Origin: Pedobacter sp. Leaf170
GTDB lineage: Bacteria; Bacteroidota; Bacteroidia; Sphingobacteriales; Sphingobacteriaceae
Direction: 5' to 3'
DNA length: 64,000 nt
NCBI RefSeq assembly: GCF_920984665.1
Contig: NZ_CAKLBP010000001.1
Coordinates: 524,858-588,857, forward strand
The notes beneath the pieces were generated by a model. It saw only the letters and a program-made list of their open reading frames with translations. It did no database searches and was not told where the DNA came from. Shown here in pieces: positions 8,824-17,899 of this stretch. Made by a program: the position numbers and the translations under genes. How positions within the stretch are numbered: position 1 is the stretch's first letter; every line of letters begins with the position of its first letter.

Positions 8824-10389
8824 TTATCTTGTTTTCTTCATGGCCAACCAAAGCTTTTCATCCATTTCGTAAACATCTGGCCTGTATTGAATTTTACCAT
8901 TTTGTGGCCATGCTGTATAATATGTAATCAGCAAAGGAACTGGTTTTTTAGGGCCAAACCACGCCGGTTTCAGTTTAAAGGCCTTGGTAGTATCTGCTTT
9001 TGCTGCCAGGCGTTTTTTGTACCATTTATTGTGGGTACTATCAACCGGAGGCAAATCTACTTCTGCTCTAAGCTTATCGTATGTGTAATCATCACCAACA
9101 AGCTTTTCTGCAAACTCTAAAGGCTTTTCAATTCTTACGCAACCATGGCTAATGGCTCTGTTGCTTAAATTAAACCCGTTTTTATTATTGGTATCGTGCA
9201 AATAAATGCTCGAGCTATTATCAAAAATAAATTTGAATTTACCCAACGCATTTCCACCACCAGAGCCCTGTTTAAATTTAAAAGGCAGTTTATCTCTTGA
9301 GTATCTATCCCAGTTAATTGTATCAGGTTCGGCAATTAATTTATCTTTATAATAAACGTTAATGTTGCTATTTGATAGGTAATATGGGTCTTTTCTGGCC
9401 ATCCAATAAATTTCGCTTTGCGCTATACTTACCGGAATATTCCAAACCGGATTCGCCTGAATTGAGTTAATCTTACTGAATAAAAGCGGTGTTTCGTGGT
9501 TTTTAGGCTTATCATCCAAGTTACCAGATTTGGCAAAGGCTTTTAATTTATCTTCATAACCGCTTTCACGTTTGCCGCCTACACAAACTTTCATGGTGAT
9601 AACGGTATCTTGGTTATCAAACCATGTTAACTTAAAATCAGGAATATTTACCTGTACATAATTGGTACCGGTTTCGGGCATTTGCCAACGAAAACGTTCC
9701 ATATTTAGCAGTAAAATTCGTTTTTCAGCCTCGCTTTTAGAATTTAGATAAGCATTCTGTAAACCTTTGTACTGTTCAGATTTTGGCTGAATGCTTCTTA
9801 ATGAATCTAATAAACTTTCTGTACCCAATAGCTGAACCATGTTTAAACTATCCGGACGCTTAACTTTAATGTAATACCTTGAAAAAATATTCCGTGGGTT
9901 TACCACACCAAATTTCAAGTAATTATTGTAATTGAGGTATGCATTCGAAGCAAGTAATTCTATTTTTGCTATAACCGGATAACTCTCTTCTACAGTTTTA
10001 AATTTATTTGCACTAAGTTCGTTCAAAAGACTTTTTATTTCATCAATTTTAAAGATTTTTGGATTAAAACCGTGAACATTGCTATTTTGAAGGTAATTGA
10101 TTAGTGTATCAAGTTCCCCATTGATGTAGAATTTAGTTACCATTCTAGGCTCATTATCATTTGATGCATAAAAAGCTTTAATGGTTTTTGGATTAATAAA
10201 TGTTGAAGATAAATCATCCATCGTTTTTACGAAAACACTATCGTAAGCAATGGTGTCAAAATCTTTGTACATCTTATTTTGAAAGTGTTCAGATAAAACT
10301 TTTCCTATTTCAGGCGTTTGCTTAAACCACCCGCAAGCTGATATTGAAAAAATAATAGGAATAATTAGAAAGCGGAAATTCTTCAACAC
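8824..10389 (-). CDS. L,D-transpeptidase, YcbB/LdtD-like lipoprotein
   Basis: The 521-residue product starts with a lipoprotein signal (SISAC, lipidated Cys at 19). A long scaffold region precedes the YkuD-type catalytic domain, where S414-H-G-C417 supplies the nucleophile Cys and its His in AISHGCVRIE. YcbB-like enzymes form 3-3 cross-links in peptidoglycan or attach proteins to it in the periplasm. The C-terminal extension is rich in Pro, Lys and Tyr. It lies 96 bases upstream of the broken paralogue on the same strand, so the pair is a tandem duplication. A TATTTTTG box (10411-10404) lies before the start. Confidence 0.88.
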   Translation of the reverse strand: MLKNFRFLIIPIIFSISACGWFKQTPEIGKVLSEHFQNKMYKDFDTIAYDSVFVKTMDDLSSTFINPKTIKAFYASNDNEPRMVTKFYINGELDTLINYLQNSNVHGFNPKIFKIDEIKSLLNELSANKFKTVEESYPVIAKIELLASNAYLNYNNYLKFGVVNPRNIFSRYYIKVKRPDSLNMVQLLGTESLLDSLRSIQPKSEQYKGLQNAYLNSKSEAEKRILLLNMERFRWQMPETGTNYVQVNIPDFKLTWFDNQDTVITMKVCVGGKRESGYEDKLKAFAKSGNLDDKPKNHETPLLFSKINSIQANPVWNIPVSIAQSEIYWMARKDPYYLSNSNINVYYKDKLIAEPDTINWDRYSRDKLPFKFKQGSGGGNALGKFKFIFDNSSSIYLHDTNNKNGFNLSNRAISHGCVRIEKPLEFAEKLVGDDYTYDKLRAEVDLPPVDSTHNKWYKKRLAAKADTTKAFKLKPAWFGPKKPVPLLITYYTAWPQNGKIQYRPDVYEMDEKLWLAMKKTR

Positions 10390-10433
10390 AATACAGTTTA
10401 ATGCAAAAATAAGGTTATGGTAATTTTAAACAC

Positions 10434-10463
10434 ATAATGGCAAATTAAGTGCCATTATTTTTT
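10434..10463 (+). other. Palindrome with T-run upstream of the his promoter
   Basis: ATAATGGCA (10434-10442) and TGCCATTAT (10450-10458) pair perfectly over nine bases and are followed by TTTTT that runs into the -33 TTTG of the his promoter. No plus-strand gene precedes it, so a terminator has no obvious job. A repressor-binding site for the his operon, or for the divergent transpeptidase gene, is an alternative. Confidence 0.45.
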
Positions 10464-10490
10464 GATTTACCATTTCAAACACTATATTTG
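10461..10490 (+). promoter_or_regulatory. his operon promoter, TTTG-N18-TATATTTG
   Basis: TTTG at 10461-10464 and TATATTTG at 10483-10490 match the Bacteroidota sigma-A consensus (TTTG about -33, TAnnTTTG about -7) with an 18-base spacer. Transcription would start near 10497, about 40 bases before the leader peptide ATG at 10536. Confidence 0.65.
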
Positions 10491-10535
10491 CCATCGCTAA
10501 TCAGCTAAAGCATTGATATTGGCAGAAATATATTT

Positions 10536-10583
10536 ATGAAATTAACTTTGAACCATCACTTACATTTACATCATCGCCGATAG
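10536..10583 (+). CDS. Histidine leader peptide of the his operon
   Basis: A 15-codon ORF encodes MKLTLNHHLHLHHRR, with five His codons (CAT, CAC, CAT, CAT, CAT) in nine positions. It lies between the promoter and hisG, where an attenuation leader would be. In enterobacteria a comparable His-rich peptide makes the ribosome stall when charged tRNA-His is scarce and so prevents termination before the structural genes. Here the last codons and stop overlap the stem at 10573-10588, and a weak terminator-like hairpin follows at 10600-10622. Function is inferred from codon content and position. Confidence 0.7.
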   Translation: MKLTLNHHLHLHHRR

Positions 10584-10622
10584 GCGATATGATATGTTTG
10601 TTTTGTACTTCAAAACTTTTTT
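10573..10622 (+). promoter_or_regulatory. Candidate his attenuator hairpins
   Basis: ATCGCC (10573-10578) pairs with GGCGAT (10583-10588) around GATA. Further on GTTTTG (10600-10605) pairs with CAAAAC (10611-10616) and is followed by six T. The first overlaps the end of the leader ORF, so a ribosome finishing the peptide would mask it; the second resembles a weak intrinsic terminator. Which is terminator and which is antiterminator cannot be settled by eye. Confidence 0.5.
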
Positions 10623-10660
10623 CCGTAGAATAATTTCTTGCACACTCTATATTCAATACT

Positions 10661-11512
10661 TTGAAAACACTAAAAATTGCTATCCAAAAATCGGGTAGGT
10701 TAAACGAAAAATCTGTAGAAATATTAAAAAATTGTGGCCTTTCTTTTGAAAACTACAAGAGTTCCTTAATATCAACTGTTCAAAATTTCCCCTTAGAAAT
10801 CCTATTTCTTCGTGATGATGACATTCCAGAATATGTACAAGATGGCATTGCCGATTTAGGAATTGTTGGCGAAAATGTAATTACAGAAACCAAGGCAAAT
10901 GTAGAATATTTGCAGCGCCTTGGCTTTGGTAAATGTACACTTAAAATCGCCGTACAAACCGGCAGCGAGATTCAAAAATTAGACGATTTAAATGGCAAAG
11001 CGATTGCTACTTCTTATCCTGTAATTCTCGAAAAATTTTTGACAGAAAAGGGAATAAAATCAGACATCAGAACCATTTCCGGTTCGGTAGAAATTGGTCC
11101 GGGTTTAGGCTTGAGTGATGCCATTTTTGATATCGTTTCTACAGGCGGAACTTTAAAAAGCAACGGACTAAAACCCTTTGCAGATGTAATGCAATCTGAA
11201 GCAGTTTTAATTGGAAATAAATCGATAACAGGCAACCCAGAAGTTGCAGAACTACTGCAAAGAATTCGTTCTGTTTTAAGTGCCAAATCAAACAAATATG
11301 TGGTACTAAATGTATCAAAAGATAACCTTCAAAAAGTTGTCGATTTGTTACCGGGTGTTAAAAGCCCTACCATTGTTCCACTCTTTGAACCTAATTGGGT
11401 AGCCGTACATTCTGTTATTGCAGAGGAAGATTTTTGGGAAAAAATTAACAGCCTAAAAGCTGCCGGTGCAGAAGGTATTTTAGTGATGCCAATTGAAAAA
11501 ATTATCACTTAA
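10661..11512 (+). CDS. hisG: ATP phosphoribosyltransferase, long form
   Basis: HisG joins ATP and PRPP in the first, committed step of histidine synthesis. The start is TTG, chosen because family homology begins at once with LKIAIQKSGRL and no upstream ATG fits. Periplasmic-binding-like catalytic lobes carry DLGIVGEN and the PRPP-contact stretch SGSVEIGPGLGLSDAIFD. The length of 283 and the C-terminal domain (about 210-283) mark the long, HisZ-independent form, which is normally inhibited by histidine through that domain. It is the first structural gene after the His leader peptide, so both attenuation and feedback control are likely. Confidence 0.96.
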   Translation: MKTLKIAIQKSGRLNEKSVEILKNCGLSFENYKSSLISTVQNFPLEILFLRDDDIPEYVQDGIADLGIVGENVITETKANVEYLQRLGFGKCTLKIAVQTGSEIQKLDDLNGKAIATSYPVILEKFLTEKGIKSDIRTISGSVEIGPGLGLSDAIFDIVSTGGTLKSNGLKPFADVMQSEAVLIGNKSITGNPEVAELLQRIRSVLSAKSNKYVVLNVSKDNLQKVVDLLPGVKSPTIVPLFEPNWVAVHSVIAEEDFWEKINSLKAAGAEGILVMPIEKIIT

Positions 11513-11571
11513 AATACGTTAAAAACGCTTAAATTGTTATTAACTAATAGTTAATTTAAAAACATAACACA

Positions 11572-12870
11572 TTGAAAGTCTATAATTATAAAGATTTATC
11601 TAAATCAAAAATTGAAGAACTATGTTCCAGACAAATTGAAGATGATAAATTGGTTGAAGAACGTGTTTCAGACATCATAAAAACGGTAAAAAATAATGGA
11701 GATAAAGCATTAATTAATTTTGCCAAAACGTTTGATAAAGTTGAACTTGAAAAACTTTATTTGGATGCTCATGAATTAAAAGCTATCGCCGATACAATTC
11801 CTGCAGATGCAAAAGCGGCCATTGAAACCGCCTATTCTAACATTAAAACTTTTCATCAATCTCAAATAAAAAATGAAGCAAAAGTAGAAACCATGCCTGG
11901 TGTGATTTGCTGGCGGGAATCTCGTGCTATTGAGAAAGTTGGACTATACATTCCAGGTGGGACAGCGGTTTTACCAAGCACATTTTTAATGCTAGCCACC
12001 CCGGCAATAATTGCCGGATGTAAAGAAATTATTGTTTGTTCTCCGCCACAAAGTGACGGCAAAACCAATTGCTATTTGGCCTACTGTGCCGTACTTTTAG
12101 GCATAGAAAGAATATACCTTATTGGTGGTGCGCAAGCAGTTGCAGCTATGGCATTCGGAACCGAAACCGTTCCGCAGGTTTATAAAATTTTTGGCCCAGG
12201 AAACAGATATGTAACTACTGCAAAAACAATGGTTCAAAATAAGGTGGCAATTGATATGCCTGCCGGACCATCGGAGGTTTTAGTAATTGCAGATGAAACT
12301 GCCAATCCGTCATTTGTAGCTGCAGATTTACTTGCACAAGCAGAACATGGAATTGATAGTCAGTCTGTTTTAGTCGTTACTTCTAACAAAATATTAGATG
12401 AAACCTTAAAAGAAATTGATATTCAGATAGCTAAACTACCTAGAATGGATATCGCAGCTAAAGCAATTGAAAATTCATACGTAATTTTTGCTGATGATTT
12501 GAATGCTGCAATGGATTTTTCAAATGATTATGCACCCGAACATCTTATTCTGGCAACAGAAAAATTTGAGCAGCTTATTCCGCTAATAATCAATGCCGGT
12601 TCGGTTTTTCTAGGCAATCTTACTCCAGAAAGTGCAGGCGATTACGCTTCAGGAACTAATCACACTTTACCTACAAGTGGCTTTGCTAAAGCTTATTCTG
12701 GTGTTTCAACTGATGCTTTTCTTAAGAAAATCACCTTTCAGCACCTATCAGCCAATGGATTAAAAAATATTGGTGGAACAGTTGAAACGCTTGCCGCCGC
12801 TGAAGGACTTGAAGCGCATAAAAATGCTATTACAATAAGAAGAAGCCTCAAAGCTGAAAACCGAGGATAA
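11572..12870 (+). CDS. hisD: Histidinol dehydrogenase
   Basis: HisD oxidises L-histidinol to histidine in two NAD-linked steps with a bound zinc. The 432-residue length is normal. Visible signatures are the GLYIPGGTAVLPSTFLMLATPA region, the long family motif around residues 225-260 (IDMPAGPSEVLVIADE, LLAQAEHG), the metal-binding EHL of YAPEHLILA, and the C-terminal GTNHTLPTSG. The start is TTG, the second such start in this operon. The gene follows hisG after 59 bases. Confidence 0.97.
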   Translation: MKVYNYKDLSKSKIEELCSRQIEDDKLVEERVSDIIKTVKNNGDKALINFAKTFDKVELEKLYLDAHELKAIADTIPADAKAAIETAYSNIKTFHQSQIKNEAKVETMPGVICWRESRAIEKVGLYIPGGTAVLPSTFLMLATPAIIAGCKEIIVCSPPQSDGKTNCYLAYCAVLLGIERIYLIGGAQAVAAMAFGTETVPQVYKIFGPGNRYVTTAKTMVQNKVAIDMPAGPSEVLVIADETANPSFVAADLLAQAEHGIDSQSVLVVTSNKILDETLKEIDIQIAKLPRMDIAAKAIENSYVIFADDLNAAMDFSNDYAPEHLILATEKFEQLIPLIINAGSVFLGNLTPESAGDYASGTNHTLPTSGFAKAYSGVSTDAFLKKITFQHLSANGLKNIGGTVETLAAAEGLEAHKNAITIRRSLKAENRG

Positions 12871-12952
12871 AAAGCATGTAATACATATATCACATCATTA
12901 TATAATATCATCCGACTTTCGGACTGCCGAAATCGGACTTTCATTAAAAAAA

Positions 12953-13993
12953 ATGGACATTAACGACTTAGTAAGAGCAAATATAAAAAACCTAAAGCCC
13001 TATTCTACCGCTAGAGATGAGTTTAAAGGTCAGGCATCTATATTTTTAGATGCAAACGAAAACAGCTACGGTTCTCCCCTACCTGCAAACTATAATCGGT
13101 ACCCCGACCCATTGCAGTTGGATTTAAAGGATGCTATAAGTAAAATTAAAGGTGTACCAATAGAAAATACTTTTTTAGGTAATGGCAGCGATGAAGCAAT
13201 CGATTTATTGTATCGTGCCTTTTGTAATCCCGGCAAAGATAACGTGGTCATATTGCCGCCAACTTACGGGATGTACGAAGTTTCTGCAAATATTAATGAT
13301 GTTGAAATTCGTAAAGTAAACCTATTGCCAAACTTCCAATTAGACCTGGAAAAAATTGCAGAAACGATTGACCACAACACAAAAATTATCTTCATTTGTT
13401 CGCCAAATAATCCTACAGGAAATTCGATAAATCGCGAAGATATTGAAACGATTTTAACCAACTTTAAAGGCATTGTTGTAGTTGATGAAGCATACATAAA
13501 TTATGCCCGCCAAAAAACCTTTATTCAGGAGTTAACAGAGTACGGAAATCTGGTCGTTTTGCAAACATTTTCGAAGGCTTGGGGACTTGCAGCCTTACGT
13601 TTAGGAATAGCATTTTCATCAACAAAAATTATCGATGTTTTGAACAAAATTAAGCCACCATATAATATCAATCAGGCTACTCAGGATTTAGCTTTTGAAG
13701 CGCTAAAAAACATCGCCCAGGTAAACGATTGGATTAAAGAATCGGTTGCAGAAAGAGAGCGGCTTTCTACCGAATTAAATAACCTAAATATTGTTACAAA
13801 AATATATCCCTCGGATGCTAATTTTATTTTAGTGGAAGTTACAGATGCCATTAAAATTTATAATAATTTAGTTGATGAAGGAATTATTGTACGCGACCGC
13901 TCCAAAGTAATTTTGTGTGAAGGTTGTTTAAGAATAACCGTGGGCACTAAAGCAGAAAATGATAGACTATTAAACATTCTGAAAAATTTTTAA
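12953..13993 (+). CDS. hisC: Histidinol-phosphate aminotransferase
   Basis: HisC is a fold-type I PLP enzyme that converts imidazole acetol phosphate to histidinol phosphate with glutamate as amino donor. At 346 residues it has the family pattern: LDANENSYGSP near the start, the GNGSDEAIDLL cofactor-phosphate loop, SPNNPTGN, the DEAYI aspartate, the PLP lysine in TFSKAWGLAALRLG, and RDRSKV with the phosphate-binding arginine near the C-terminus. It follows hisD after 82 bases and precedes hisB by three bases, so coupling to hisB is likely. Confidence 0.96.
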   Translation: MDINDLVRANIKNLKPYSTARDEFKGQASIFLDANENSYGSPLPANYNRYPDPLQLDLKDAISKIKGVPIENTFLGNGSDEAIDLLYRAFCNPGKDNVVILPPTYGMYEVSANINDVEIRKVNLLPNFQLDLEKIAETIDHNTKIIFICSPNNPTGNSINREDIETILTNFKGIVVVDEAYINYARQKTFIQELTEYGNLVVLQTFSKAWGLAALRLGIAFSSTKIIDVLNKIKPPYNINQATQDLAFEALKNIAQVNDWIKESVAERERLSTELNNLNIVTKIYPSDANFILVEVTDAIKIYNNLVDEGIIVRDRSKVILCEGCLRITVGTKAENDRLLNILKNF

Positions 13994-13996
13994 AAG

Positions 13997-15130
13997 ATGA
14001 AGAAAGTATTATTTATAGACCGCGACGGAACTTTAAATATTGAACCAGATGATGAGCAGGTAGATAGTTTCGCAAAGTTGAAATTTTATCCCCGCTCGCT
14101 TTACTACCTTTCGAAAATTGCAAACGAAATGGATTATGAACTGGTAATGGTTACAAATCAGGACGGTTTGGGAACGCCATCAAATTCTGAAGAAAATTTC
14201 TGGCCTATTCATAATTTTATGTTAGATACTTTTGCTGGCGAAGATGTAAATTTTAGTGAGGTGGTTATTGACAGAACTTTTGCTAAAGATAATGCGCCTA
14301 CACGTAAGCCCGGAACAGCTTTGTTAACAAAATATTTTGGCGAAGATTATGATTTAAAAAATTCTTACGTAATTGGAGATAGATTAAATGATGTTGTGTT
14401 AGCCAAAAATTTAGGTGCTAAAGCAATTTTTCTACGTCAGAATGATGCTTTAGGTTCTACTGAGGCATTAGATAAGCATGAAACTTTATTGGATATTATC
14501 GTACTAGAAACCAAAAAATGGGAAGATATATACAATCTGCTTAAAGCCGGAAGCAGAAAAATTAATCACATTCGTAAAACTAACGAAACTGATATTACCA
14601 TTAATTTAGATTTAGATGGAACCGGAAAAGCAAAAATTGAAACAGGCTTAAACTTTTTCGACCACATGTTAGATCAAATTGCCAGACATGGAAGTGTTGA
14701 TTTAGAAGTTATTGCCAAAGGCGATTTACATATAGACGAACACCATACCATCGAAGATACAGGAATTGCGCTCGGAGAAGCCTTTGCAAAAGGTTTGGGT
14801 AACAAATTGGGCATAGAACGTTATGGTTTTTGTTTACCTATGGATGATTGTTTAGCGCAGGTTGCCATAGACTTTGGTGGCAGAAACTGGATTGTTTGGG
14901 ATGCGGAATTTAGGCGGGAAAAAGTTGGAGATATGCCTACCGAGATGTTTTATCATTTCTTTAAATCTTTCAGCGATGCTGCTAAATGCAATTTGAACAT
15001 TAAAGCCGAAGGAGATAACGAACATCATAAAATAGAAGCTATATTTAAAGCCTTTGCAAAAGCGATAAAAATGGCAATTAAACGCGATGCGGAAAAAATG
15101 GTTTTGCCAAGTACAAAGGGACTTTTGTAA
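13997..15130 (+). CDS. hisB: Bifunctional histidinol-phosphatase / imidazoleglycerol-phosphate dehydratase
   Basis: The protein joins two enzymes. Residues 1-165 are a HAD phosphatase with the nucleophile motif FIDRDGTLN (6-14), TNQDGLG and GDRLNDV; this part removes phosphate from histidinol phosphate. Residues 185-377 are the dehydratase, with [29 protein letters not shown] and the closing manganese-site motif [16 protein letters not shown]. The fusion resembles the E. coli HisB layout. It lies three bases after hisC. A repeat-rich 310-base gap then separates it from hisH. Confidence 0.96.
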   Translation: MKKVLFIDRDGTLNIEPDDEQVDSFAKLKFYPRSLYYLSKIANEMDYELVMVTNQDGLGTPSNSEENFWPIHNFMLDTFAGEDVNFSEVVIDRTFAKDNAPTRKPGTALLTKYFGEDYDLKNSYVIGDRLNDVVLAKNLGAKAIFLRQNDALGSTEALDKHETLLDIIVLETKKWEDIYNLLKAGSRKINHIRKTNETDITINLDLDGTGKAKIETGLNFFDHMLDQIARHGSVDLEVIAKGDLHIDEHHTIEDTGIALGEAFAKGLGNKLGIERYGFCLPMDDCLAQVAIDFGGRNWIVWDAEFRREKVGDMPTEMFYHFFKSFSDAAKCNLNIKAEGDNEHHKIEAIFKAFAKAIKMAIKRDAEKMVLPSTKGLL

Positions 15131-15157
15131 GGGTAAAAGGGAAAGGTTTAGCAAAAT

Positions 15158-15226
15158 CGTCATTGCGAGGGGGCACGACGAAGCAATCTAAGATACATGT
15201 TTAGATTGCTTCAGCTCGCACAAACC
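15158..15226. repeat. REP-like inverted repeat, type 1, partial
   Basis: CGTCATTGCGAGGGGGCACG is followed by AAGCAATCTAA, an eight-base loop and TTAGATTGCTT. The usual right arm CGCAATGACG is lost or altered to CAGCTCGCAC. It lies in the hisB-hisH gap. Confidence 0.75.
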
Positions 15227-15277
15227 CAGCTTCGTAATACGTGGTGGAGAACTTATTGCAAAAAACCTTTGTTAAAT

Positions 15278-15339
15278 AAACCCGATAGTAGTGAATCCCG
15301 ATTTTTCATCGGGAGAAACGAATAGCGGGACTACAGAAC
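15278..15339. repeat. GCGGGACT-armed intergenic repeat, copy A
   Basis: Opens AAACCCGATAGTAG, has a central hairpin TCCCGAT (15296-15302)/ATCGGGA (15308-15314), and closes CGAATAGCGGGACTACAGAAC. Related arms occur at 45660-45720 (inverted) and 62553-62672 with different centres. Confidence 0.6.
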
Positions 15340-15413
15340 CTTTGAAAAACTAACATTCGTTTTCAAATGCTTATAAAGAGATAATTTTAGGTTTGCTAGA
15401 CATTTCGTCTTGA

Positions 15414-15441
15414 TACTTAATACTAAATACTTAATACTAAA
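15414..15441 (+). repeat. Heptad repeat abutting hisH start
   Basis: TACTTAATACTAAA occurs twice in tandem; the last A is the first base of the hisH ATG. Each 14-mer is two near-identical heptads. The spacing makes it a possible upstream translation or transcription element, or simple slippage. Confidence 0.55.
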
Positions 15442-16031
15442 TGATTGGAATAGTAAATTATGGCGCTGGCAATATTTTTTCTTTAACCGCAGCATTAGAG
15501 CGTTTGAATGTACAATATGGCATGATAAACTCCGAAACGGATTTAGAAAAATACAGTCACATCATCATTCCTGGTGTTGGCCATGCAGCTGCTGCAATGG
15601 AAAAATTGAAACACACCGGATTAATAAATGCCATAAAAGCCTTAAATAAACCGGTTCTGGGCATTTGTGTAGGTATGCAATTAATTACTGAACATTCTGA
15701 AGAAGGTGATGCAAATCTCTTAAACATTGTTCCGGTTAAAACCAAAAAATTCGATAAGTCGCTGAATATCAAAATCCCCCACATGGGTTGGAACGCGGTT
15801 GAGCATAAAAACAATTCACTATTTGAAGGTGTTGAACCTAATGCGCAATTTTACTTTGTTCATTCGTACTTTATTGAATATAACCCTACTTTTGATATCG
15901 CCTCTGCCAACTACGGACTAAAGTTTTCGGCAGCGGTACAAAAAGATAACTTTTATGGTGTTCAGTTTCATCCTGAAAAATCGGGCAATGCTGGCGAACA
16001 GATTTTAAAAAATTTTTCAAACTTAAATTGA
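15441..16031 (+). CDS. hisH: Imidazole glycerol phosphate synthase, glutaminase subunit
   Basis: HisH releases ammonia from glutamine and passes it to HisF, which forms the imidazole ring. It is a class I amidotransferase of 196 residues: oxyanion loop IPGVGHA near 44-50, nucleophile C76 in GICVGMQL, and the His/Glu pair H177-P-E179 in VQFHPEKSG. It lies 51 bases before hisA. The partner hisF is not adjacent but 1.1 kb downstream. Confidence 0.96.
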   Translation: MIGIVNYGAGNIFSLTAALERLNVQYGMINSETDLEKYSHIIIPGVGHAAAAMEKLKHTGLINAIKALNKPVLGICVGMQLITEHSEEGDANLLNIVPVKTKKFDKSLNIKIPHMGWNAVEHKNNSLFEGVEPNAQFYFVHSYFIEYNPTFDIASANYGLKFSAAVQKDNFYGVQFHPEKSGNAGEQILKNFSNLN

Positions 16032-16082
16032 GTAATAGCTCATATTTAGATAAATTTCATTTCAATTTTTAACTTAAAAAAA

Positions 16083-16832
16083 ATGTATATAATTCCTGCT
16101 ATTGATATTTTGGATGGAAAAGTTGTTCGCCTGCGTGAAGGCGATTATAACCAGAAAACAGAATACGATGTTTCAATTGCCGAAATGATAGAGAAATATC
16201 GTTCAAACGGAACTGATTTTATTCATATTATCGATTTAAATGGTGCCAAAGGCGATTTTAGCAATCAAAAATCACTTTTCGAAATTATTAAGAAAACTGA
16301 AATGAAAGTGCAGTACGGAGGTGGAATCCGTACAATTGAACAAGTTACAAATTTACTTGATGCAGGAATTCATCGTGTAATTGTTGGCACGCAAGCCATT
16401 ACCAACCCCGATTTTTTACAACAGTTAAGTGATGCTTTTGCTAAAAAAGATAACTACGCAAACCGCATTGTTATTGCCATTGATGTTTTAGACGAAGTGA
16501 TTAAATACTCAGGTTGGATGGAAAGTTCGCCAATTAAATTGATGGATTATGTTGATAAATGCCTGGCGCTTGGTTTCTTCCGTTTCTTGTGTACCGATAT
16601 TAGCAAAGATGGTAAATTGGGCGGTGCAGCCGTTGAATTATATAAAAAACTGTTAGAACATTCGCCGATGATTAAATTAATTGCATCAGGTGGTGTTAGC
16701 TCTATGGAAGACATTTATGAATTAGCAAAATATCCAATAAGAAGTGTTGTAGTTGGAAAAGCCATTTATGAAGATAGAATTACGATTGAACAAGTTAAGG
16801 ATTGGAATTTAAAGATGTTGAGTTCGATATAA
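16083..16832 (+). CDS. hisA: ProFAR isomerase
   Basis: HisA opens the ring of ProFAR by an Amadori rearrangement. The 249-residue beta/alpha barrel shows the catalytic aspartates D8 (PAIDILDGKVVRL) and D134 (VIAIDVLDE), and the phosphate-binding loops QYGGGIRT (77-84) and ASGGVSS. It is related to HisF by ancient duplication. It lies between hisH and a small membrane-protein gene that starts 15 bases later. Confidence 0.96.
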   Translation: MYIIPAIDILDGKVVRLREGDYNQKTEYDVSIAEMIEKYRSNGTDFIHIIDLNGAKGDFSNQKSLFEIIKKTEMKVQYGGGIRTIEQVTNLLDAGIHRVIVGTQAITNPDFLQQLSDAFAKKDNYANRIVIAIDVLDEVIKYSGWMESSPIKLMDYVDKCLALGFFRFLCTDISKDGKLGGAAVELYKKLLEHSPMIKLIASGGVSSMEDIYELAKYPIRSVVVGKAIYEDRITIEQVKDWNLKMLSSI

Positions 16833-16847
16833 AATGTGATAAACAAT

Positions 16848-17042
16848 ATGCTTAAATGGGGAATAATTTTATTAGCAGCATCATTTATCATGATGTTAAT
16901 AATAATTAATTCTTTCTTCTATGTGGGCAAATATTATAAGATTTTAGGTACAATTGGTGAATTTTGTATGTGGCTTTTTTTGCCTTGCTTTCTTTGTGGC
17001 TGTGCCTCGATTATTTCTGGTCTATTAAAACGAAAACATTAA
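16848..17042 (+). CDS. Small two-helix membrane protein inside the his operon
   Basis: An ORF of 64 residues from ATG 16848 (a GTG at 16836 would add four residues) has two membrane helices, about residues 5-25 and 36-58, and a basic tail GLLKRKH. I do not recognise a family. It lies directly after hisA and ends five bases before a REP-like hairpin, so it is presumably transcribed with the his genes. No link to histidine synthesis is evident. Confidence 0.55.
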   Translation: MLKWGIILLAASFIMMLIIINSFFYVGKYYKILGTIGEFCMWLFLPCFLCGCASIISGLLKRKH

Positions 17043-17047
17043 ATACT

Positions 17048-17111
17048 CGTCATTGCGAGGCACGAAGCAATCTCTCTAGCAAAACAGATTGCTTCGTGCC
17101 TCGCAATGACG
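17048..17111. repeat. REP-like perfect inverted repeat, type 1
   Basis: Two perfect 26-base arms, starting CGTCATTGCGAGGCACGAAG (17048-17073 and 17086-17111), enclose a 12-base loop. This is the cleanest copy in the window. It sits 16 bases before hisF and would form a very stable hairpin in the his mRNA. Confidence 0.95.
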
Positions 17112-17127
17112 GAAACATAGCAAAACA

Positions 17128-17883
17128 ATGCTGAGTAAAAGAATAATCCCCTGCCTCGACGTTAAAGACGGCAGAACCGTTAAAGGTGTAAATTTTGTTG
17201 ATTTACGTGATGCAGGCGACCCGGTAGAATTAGCAGCGCAATATGCGCAACAAGGTGCTGATGAATTGGTTTTTCTGGATATTACTGCCACTCATGAACG
17301 TAGAAAAACGATGATTGATATGGTAAAATCAGTTGCCCGCCAGTTGAATATTCCTTTTACCATAGGTGGCGGAATAACTGAAATCGCTGATGCAGAAGCT
17401 TTGTTAAATGCTGGTGCAGATAAAATCAGTATCAATTCGGCAGCTGTTCGTAATCCTCAACTAATAGAAGATTTAGCTAAAGCATTTGGCGTACAGTTTG
17501 TAGTTTTAGCTGTTGATACGAAACACGTAAATGGAAAAAATATGGTTCATTTAAACGGCGGAAGATTAATAACAGATTTAGAAACCGAAAACTGGATTAA
17601 GCAGGCTGAAGATTTAGGTGCAGGAGAAATCCTGCTAACTTCAATGGACCATGATGGCACAAAAGCTGGTTTTGATTGTAGTTTACTTGGTAAAATCAAT
17701 AAAATGATAAACATCCCTATCATCGCATCGGGTGGCGCAGGGAGCACGGAACATTTTACAGAGGTTTTTCAAAAGGCAAATGTTGATGCAGCGCTTGCGG
17801 CATCAGTATTTCATTATGGCGAAATTCTAATTCCTGATTTAAAGGCAGCACTAAAAAGAAATAATATTCCGGTTAGGATATAA
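17128..17883 (+). CDS. hisF: Imidazole glycerol phosphate synthase, cyclase subunit
   Basis: HisF uses ammonia from HisH to close the imidazole ring, giving IGP and AICAR. The 251-residue barrel carries D11 in [15 protein letters not shown] and D130 in LAVDTK, both catalytic, with phosphate loops IGGGI (79-83) and IIASGGAGS. The gene is flanked on both sides by REP-like repeats, and is followed by a 182-base gap before hisIE. Confidence 0.97.
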   Translation: MLSKRIIPCLDVKDGRTVKGVNFVDLRDAGDPVELAAQYAQQGADELVFLDITATHERRKTMIDMVKSVARQLNIPFTIGGGITEIADAEALLNAGADKISINSAAVRNPQLIEDLAKAFGVQFVVLAVDTKHVNGKNMVHLNGGRLITDLETENWIKQAEDLGAGEILLTSMDHDGTKAGFDCSLLGKINKMINIPIIASGGAGSTEHFTEVFQKANVDAALAASVFHYGEILIPDLKAALKRNNIPVRI

Positions 17884-17899
17884 AATTTAATAAAACACT

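Noticed and set aside
8666..8851. 61-codon minus-strand ORF between the two transpeptidases
   Set aside because: It spans the end of one gene and the signal peptide of the other in the wrong frame; composition is that of intergenic DNA.
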